Below, in pieces: positions 60,801 through 64,000 of a stretch of 64,000 nt of DNA. Within the stretch, counting starts at the first letter, position 1. Each line of letters opens with the position of its first letter. The DNA is from Lasioglossum baleicum (lineage: Eukaryota > Arthropoda > Insecta > Hymenoptera > Halictidae): positions 405,501 to 469,500 of the forward strand of contig NW_027469172.1 of assembly GCF_051020765.1 (NCBI RefSeq). Reading direction: 5' to 3'. Both the position numbers and the translations under genes were made by a program. The notes below the pieces were generated by a model. The model did no database searches. It saw nothing but the letters and a program-made list of their open reading frames with translations, and was not told where the DNA came from.

Positions 60801-62480
60801 CATAACGCATAACGCATAACGCATAACGCATAACGCATAACGCATAACGCATAACGCATAACGCATAACGCATAACGCATAACGCATAACGCATAACGCA
60901 TAACGCATAACGTATAACGCATAACGCATAACGCATAACGCATAACGCATAACGCATAACGCATAACGCATAACGCATAACGCATAACGCATAACGCATA
61001 ACGCATAACGCATAACGCATAACGCATAACGCATAACGCATAACGCACAACGCACAACGCACAACGCACAACGCATAACGCATATCGCATAACGCATAAC
61101 GCCTAACTCAGATCCTACAAAGCATAACGCATAACGCATAACGCACAACGCATAACGCAGAGCCCGTAACGCATAATGCATAACCCATAACGCATATCGC
61201 ATAACTCATAACGCATAACGCACAACGCAGAGCCCATAACGCATAACGCATAACGCATAAGGCACAACGCATAACGCATAACGCAAATCCATAACACATA
61301 ACGCATAACGCACAACGCATAACGCATAACGCATATCGCATAACGCATAACGCCTAACTCATATCCTACAAAGCATAACGCATAACGCATATGCATAACG
61401 CATAACGCATAACGCATAACGCATAACGCATAACGCATAACGCATAACGCATAACGCATAACGCATAACGCATAACGCATAACGCATAACGCATAACGCA
61501 TAACGCATAACGCATAACGCATAACGCATAACGCATAACGCATAACGCATAACGCATAACGCATAACGCATAACGCATAACGCATAACGCATAACGCATA
61601 ACGCATAACGCATAACGCATAACGCATAACGCATAACGCATAACGCACAACGCACAACGCACAACGCACAACGCATAACGCATACCGCATAACGCATAAC
61701 GCACAACGCATAACGCATAACGCATAACGCACAACGCACAACGCATAACGCATAACGCATAACGCATAACGCACAACGCATAACGCATAACGCACAACGC
61801 AGAACGCATAACGCATAACGCATAACGCATATCGCATAACGCATAACGCATAACGCATAACGCATAACGCATAACGCATAACGCATAACGCATAACGCAT
61901 AACGCATAACGCATAACGCATAACGCATAACGCATAACGCATAACGCATAACGCAAAACGCATAACGCACAACGCACAACGCACAACGCACAACGCACAA
62001 CGCACAACGCATAACGCATAACGCATAACGCATAACGCACAACGCATAACGCAGAGCCCGTAACGCATAATGCATAACCCATAACGCATATCGCATAACT
62101 CATAACGCATAACGCACAACGCAGAGCCCATAACGCATAACGCATAACGCATAACGCAAATCCATAACACATAACGCATAACGCACAACGCATAACGCAT
62201 AACGCATAACGCATATCGCATAACGCATAACGCCTAACTCATATCCTACAAAGCATAACGCATACCGCATAACGCATAACGCACAACGCATAACGCATAA
62301 CGCATAACGCATAACGCATAACGCATAACGCATAACGCATAACGCATAACGCATAACGCATAACGCACAACGCACAACGCACAACGCACAACGCATATCG
62401 CATAACTCATAACGCATAACGCACAACGCAGAGCCCATAACGCATAACGCATAACGCATAACGCAAATCCATAACACATA
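54854..62480. repeat. A/D domain with nested 2-kb and 5.7-kb duplications
   Basis: Eleven anchors from 54854 to 62234. Two levels of duplication are visible. 55378-56860 corresponds to 61103-62480: both start with the agatcct form of the anchor (next anchor 258 and 251 bp on), carry atatgc after the second anchor, ataccgc 28 bp after the third, and end in an orphan half core. 56971-58920 corresponds to 58921-61102: atatgc, D block, six acaacgc, full A core, anchor plus ataccgc, then ataacga (near 58194 and 60269). Clusters of four to six acaacgc are denser than elsewhere. Confidence 0.83.
56396..56420. repeat. Irregular junction (+2 register)
   Basis: The four acaacgc ending near 56404 run directly into cc and then consensus units of the middle of an A core, skipping the agagccc/gtaacgc/ataatgc part. 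The 9-base spacing here is the only register change in the window that is not one of the two recurrent 6-bp units. It is best read as a deletion or unequal-exchange breakpoint between an acaacgc run and a core. Confidence 0.75.
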
Positions 62481-64000
62481 ACGCATAACGCACAACGCAT
62501 AACGCATAACGCATAACGCATAACGCATAACGCATAACGCATAACGCATAACGCATAACGCATAACGCATAACGCATAACGCATAACGCATAACGCATAA
62601 CGCATAACGCATAACGCATAACGCATAACGCATAACGCATAACGCATAACGCACAACGCATAACGCATACCGCATAACGCATAACGCACAACGCATAACG
62701 CATAACGCATAACGCACAACGCACAACGCATAACGCATAACGCATAACGCATAACGCATAACGCACAACGCATAACGCATAACGCACAACGCAGAACGCA
62801 TAACGCAAAACGCATAACGCATAACGCATAACGCATAACGCATAACGCACAACGCACAACGCACAACGCATAACGCATAACGCATAACGCATAACGCATA
62901 ACGCATAACGCACAACGCATAACGCATAACGCATAACGCATAACGCATAACTCACAACGCATAACGCATAACGCACAACGCAGAACGCATAACGCATAAC
63001 GCATAACGCATAACGCATAACGCATAACGCATAACGCATAACGCATAACGCAGAACGCATAACGCATAACGCATAACGCATAACGCATAACGCATAACGC
63101 ATAACGCATAACGCATAACGCATAACGCATAACGCATAACGCATAACGCATAACGCATAACGCATAACGCATAACGCATAACGCATAACGCATAACGCAT
63201 AACGCATAACGCATAACGCATAACGCATAACGCATAACGCATAACGCATAACGCATAACGCATAACTCACAACGCATAACGCATAACGCACAACGCAGAA
63301 CGCATAACGCATAACGCATAACGCATAACGCATAACGCATAACGCATAACGCATAACGCATAACGCATAACGCATAACGCATAACGCATAACGCATAACG
63401 CATAACGCATAACGCATAACGCATAACGCATAACGCATAACGCATAACGCATAACGCATAACGCATAACGCATAACGCATAACGCATAACGCATAACGCA
63501 TAACGCATAACGCATAACGCATAACGCATAACGCATAACGCATAACGCATAACGCATAACGCATAACGCATAACGCATAACGCATAACGCATAACGCATA
63601 ACGCATAACGCATAACGCATAACGCATAACGCATAACGCATAACGCATAACGCATAACGCATAACGCATAACGCATAACGCATAACGCATAACGCATAAC
63701 GCATAACGCATAACGCATAACGCATAACGCATAACGCATAACGCATAACGCATAACGCATAACGCATAACGCATAACGCATAACGCATAACGCATAACGC
63801 ATAACGCATAACGCATAACGCATAACGCATAACGCATAACGCATAACGCATAACGCATAACGCATAACGCATAACGCATAACGCATAACGCACAACGCAC
63901 AACGCACAACGCACAACGCACAACGCACAACGCATAACGCATAACGCATAACGCATAACGCATAACGCATAACGCATAACGCATAACGCATAACGCATAA
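62481..64000. repeat. C-marked plain tail
   Basis: Plain units, a D-like block (ataccgc 62667), agaacgc and aaaacgc near 62794-62815, three acaacgc near 62846, C motifs at 62947 and 63262, a perfect run of 84 units (63304-63891), six acaacgc (63892-63933), and plain units to the edge. The order resembles 130-800 and 44480-45150. The array continues past the window end. Confidence 0.85.

Larger units (their letters stand above)
1..64000. repeat. Heptanucleotide satellite array (ataacgc)n, whole window
   Basis: The window is an uninterrupted tandem array of ataacgc. The consensus unit is 3/7 G+C, A- and C-rich on the + strand (A 3/7, C 2/7, G 1/7, T 1/7), and has one CpG per unit. Length plus register slips gives about 9,150 units. 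Most are exact copies; variants are reused in fixed combinations. Commonest are changes at unit position 2 (acaacgc, agaacgc, aaaacgc); then atatcgc, ataccgc, atatggc, atgtcgc, ataactc, ataatgc, ataaagc, ttaacgc and ttaacac. No flanking unique sequence is present. Satellites of this size with higher-order structure are known from eukaryotic heterochromatin. The chromosomal position is not visible here, and I do not recognise the heptamer from any named satellite. Confidence 0.98.

Noticed and set aside
1..64000. CRISPR array
   Set aside because: The repeat is 7 bp and strictly tandem, with no spacers of unique sequence and no neighbouring cas genes.
1..64000. Telomeric repeat
   Set aside because: The G-bearing strand unit (ttatgcg) lacks a run of Gs and matches no telomere unit I know; similarity to part of the Allium 12-bp telomere unit is limited to a few bases. 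The variant-rich modular structure is also unlike a telomere tract, though a subtelomeric location is possible.
1..64000. Bacterial short tandem heptamers, such as those of cyanobacteria
   Set aside because: Those arrays are usually tens to hundreds of bases. A 64-kb array with kilobase higher-order repeats points to a eukaryote.
1..64000. Pure sequencing or assembly artefact
   Set aside because: Rare units recur in the same order at several distances, and register arithmetic closes exactly. Error would not produce this, although array length and some joins (39.9 kb, 56.4 kb) could still be misassembled.
1..64000. tRNA, rRNA or other structured RNA genes, terminators, promoters
   Set aside because: No stem-loop of useful length can form, since the unit is not self-complementary, and no stretch departs from the heptamer for more than the 21-bp anchor.

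Overview
All 64,000 bases are one tandem array of a 7-bp unit, written here as ataacgc on the + strand (gcgttat on the - strand). There are about 9,150 units. The array touches both edges, so it continues outside the window. I see no protein gene, RNA gene, transposon, CRISPR array or unique sequence. Megasatellite arrays like this are a eukaryotic feature (pericentromeric, subtelomeric, sex- or B-chromosome heterochromatin). I do not recognise the heptamer and cannot name the organism.

The array is organised at several levels. (1) Most units are exact ataacgc. (2) Variant units fall mainly into five recurring compound modules: a 21-bp three-unit anchor (74 copies counted by eye); a 237-bp A core ending in that anchor, with an A-prime relative; a B module; a 42-bp C motif; and a 98-bp D block. 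(3) Modules are combined into higher-order repeats of about 0.4 to 4 kb. (4) A segment of roughly 8 kb at the left edge is present again about 44.1-44.35 kb to the right.

Layout: 1-7.6 kb, C/D head, A repeats, then B repeats; 7.6-11.9 kb, A-prime copies and long plain stretches; 11.9-27.6 kb, a roughly 3.9-kb higher-order repeat with a nested 1.44-kb duplication; 27.6-32.4 kb, composite A cores carrying half of a 3.3-kb duplication; 32.4-38.2 kb, B modules only, in a 1.6-1.7-kb repeat; 38.2-43.8 kb, an A/B mosaic with a 2.4-kb duplication; 43.9-52.8 kb, second copy of the left-edge segment; 52.8-64 kb, sparse array, then A/D repeats duplicated at about 2 kb and 5.7 kb, then a C-marked plain tail.

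The heptamer register is kept very strictly. From base 1 to base 64,000 every register slip I could find is explained by two recurrent 6-bp units (aaatcc, 47 copies; atatgc, 7 copies) and one +2 junction near 56.4 kb; the arithmetic closes exactly. The long open frames on the - strand result from the repeat (no stop in the unit, and 7 is not a multiple of 3) and are not annotated as genes.
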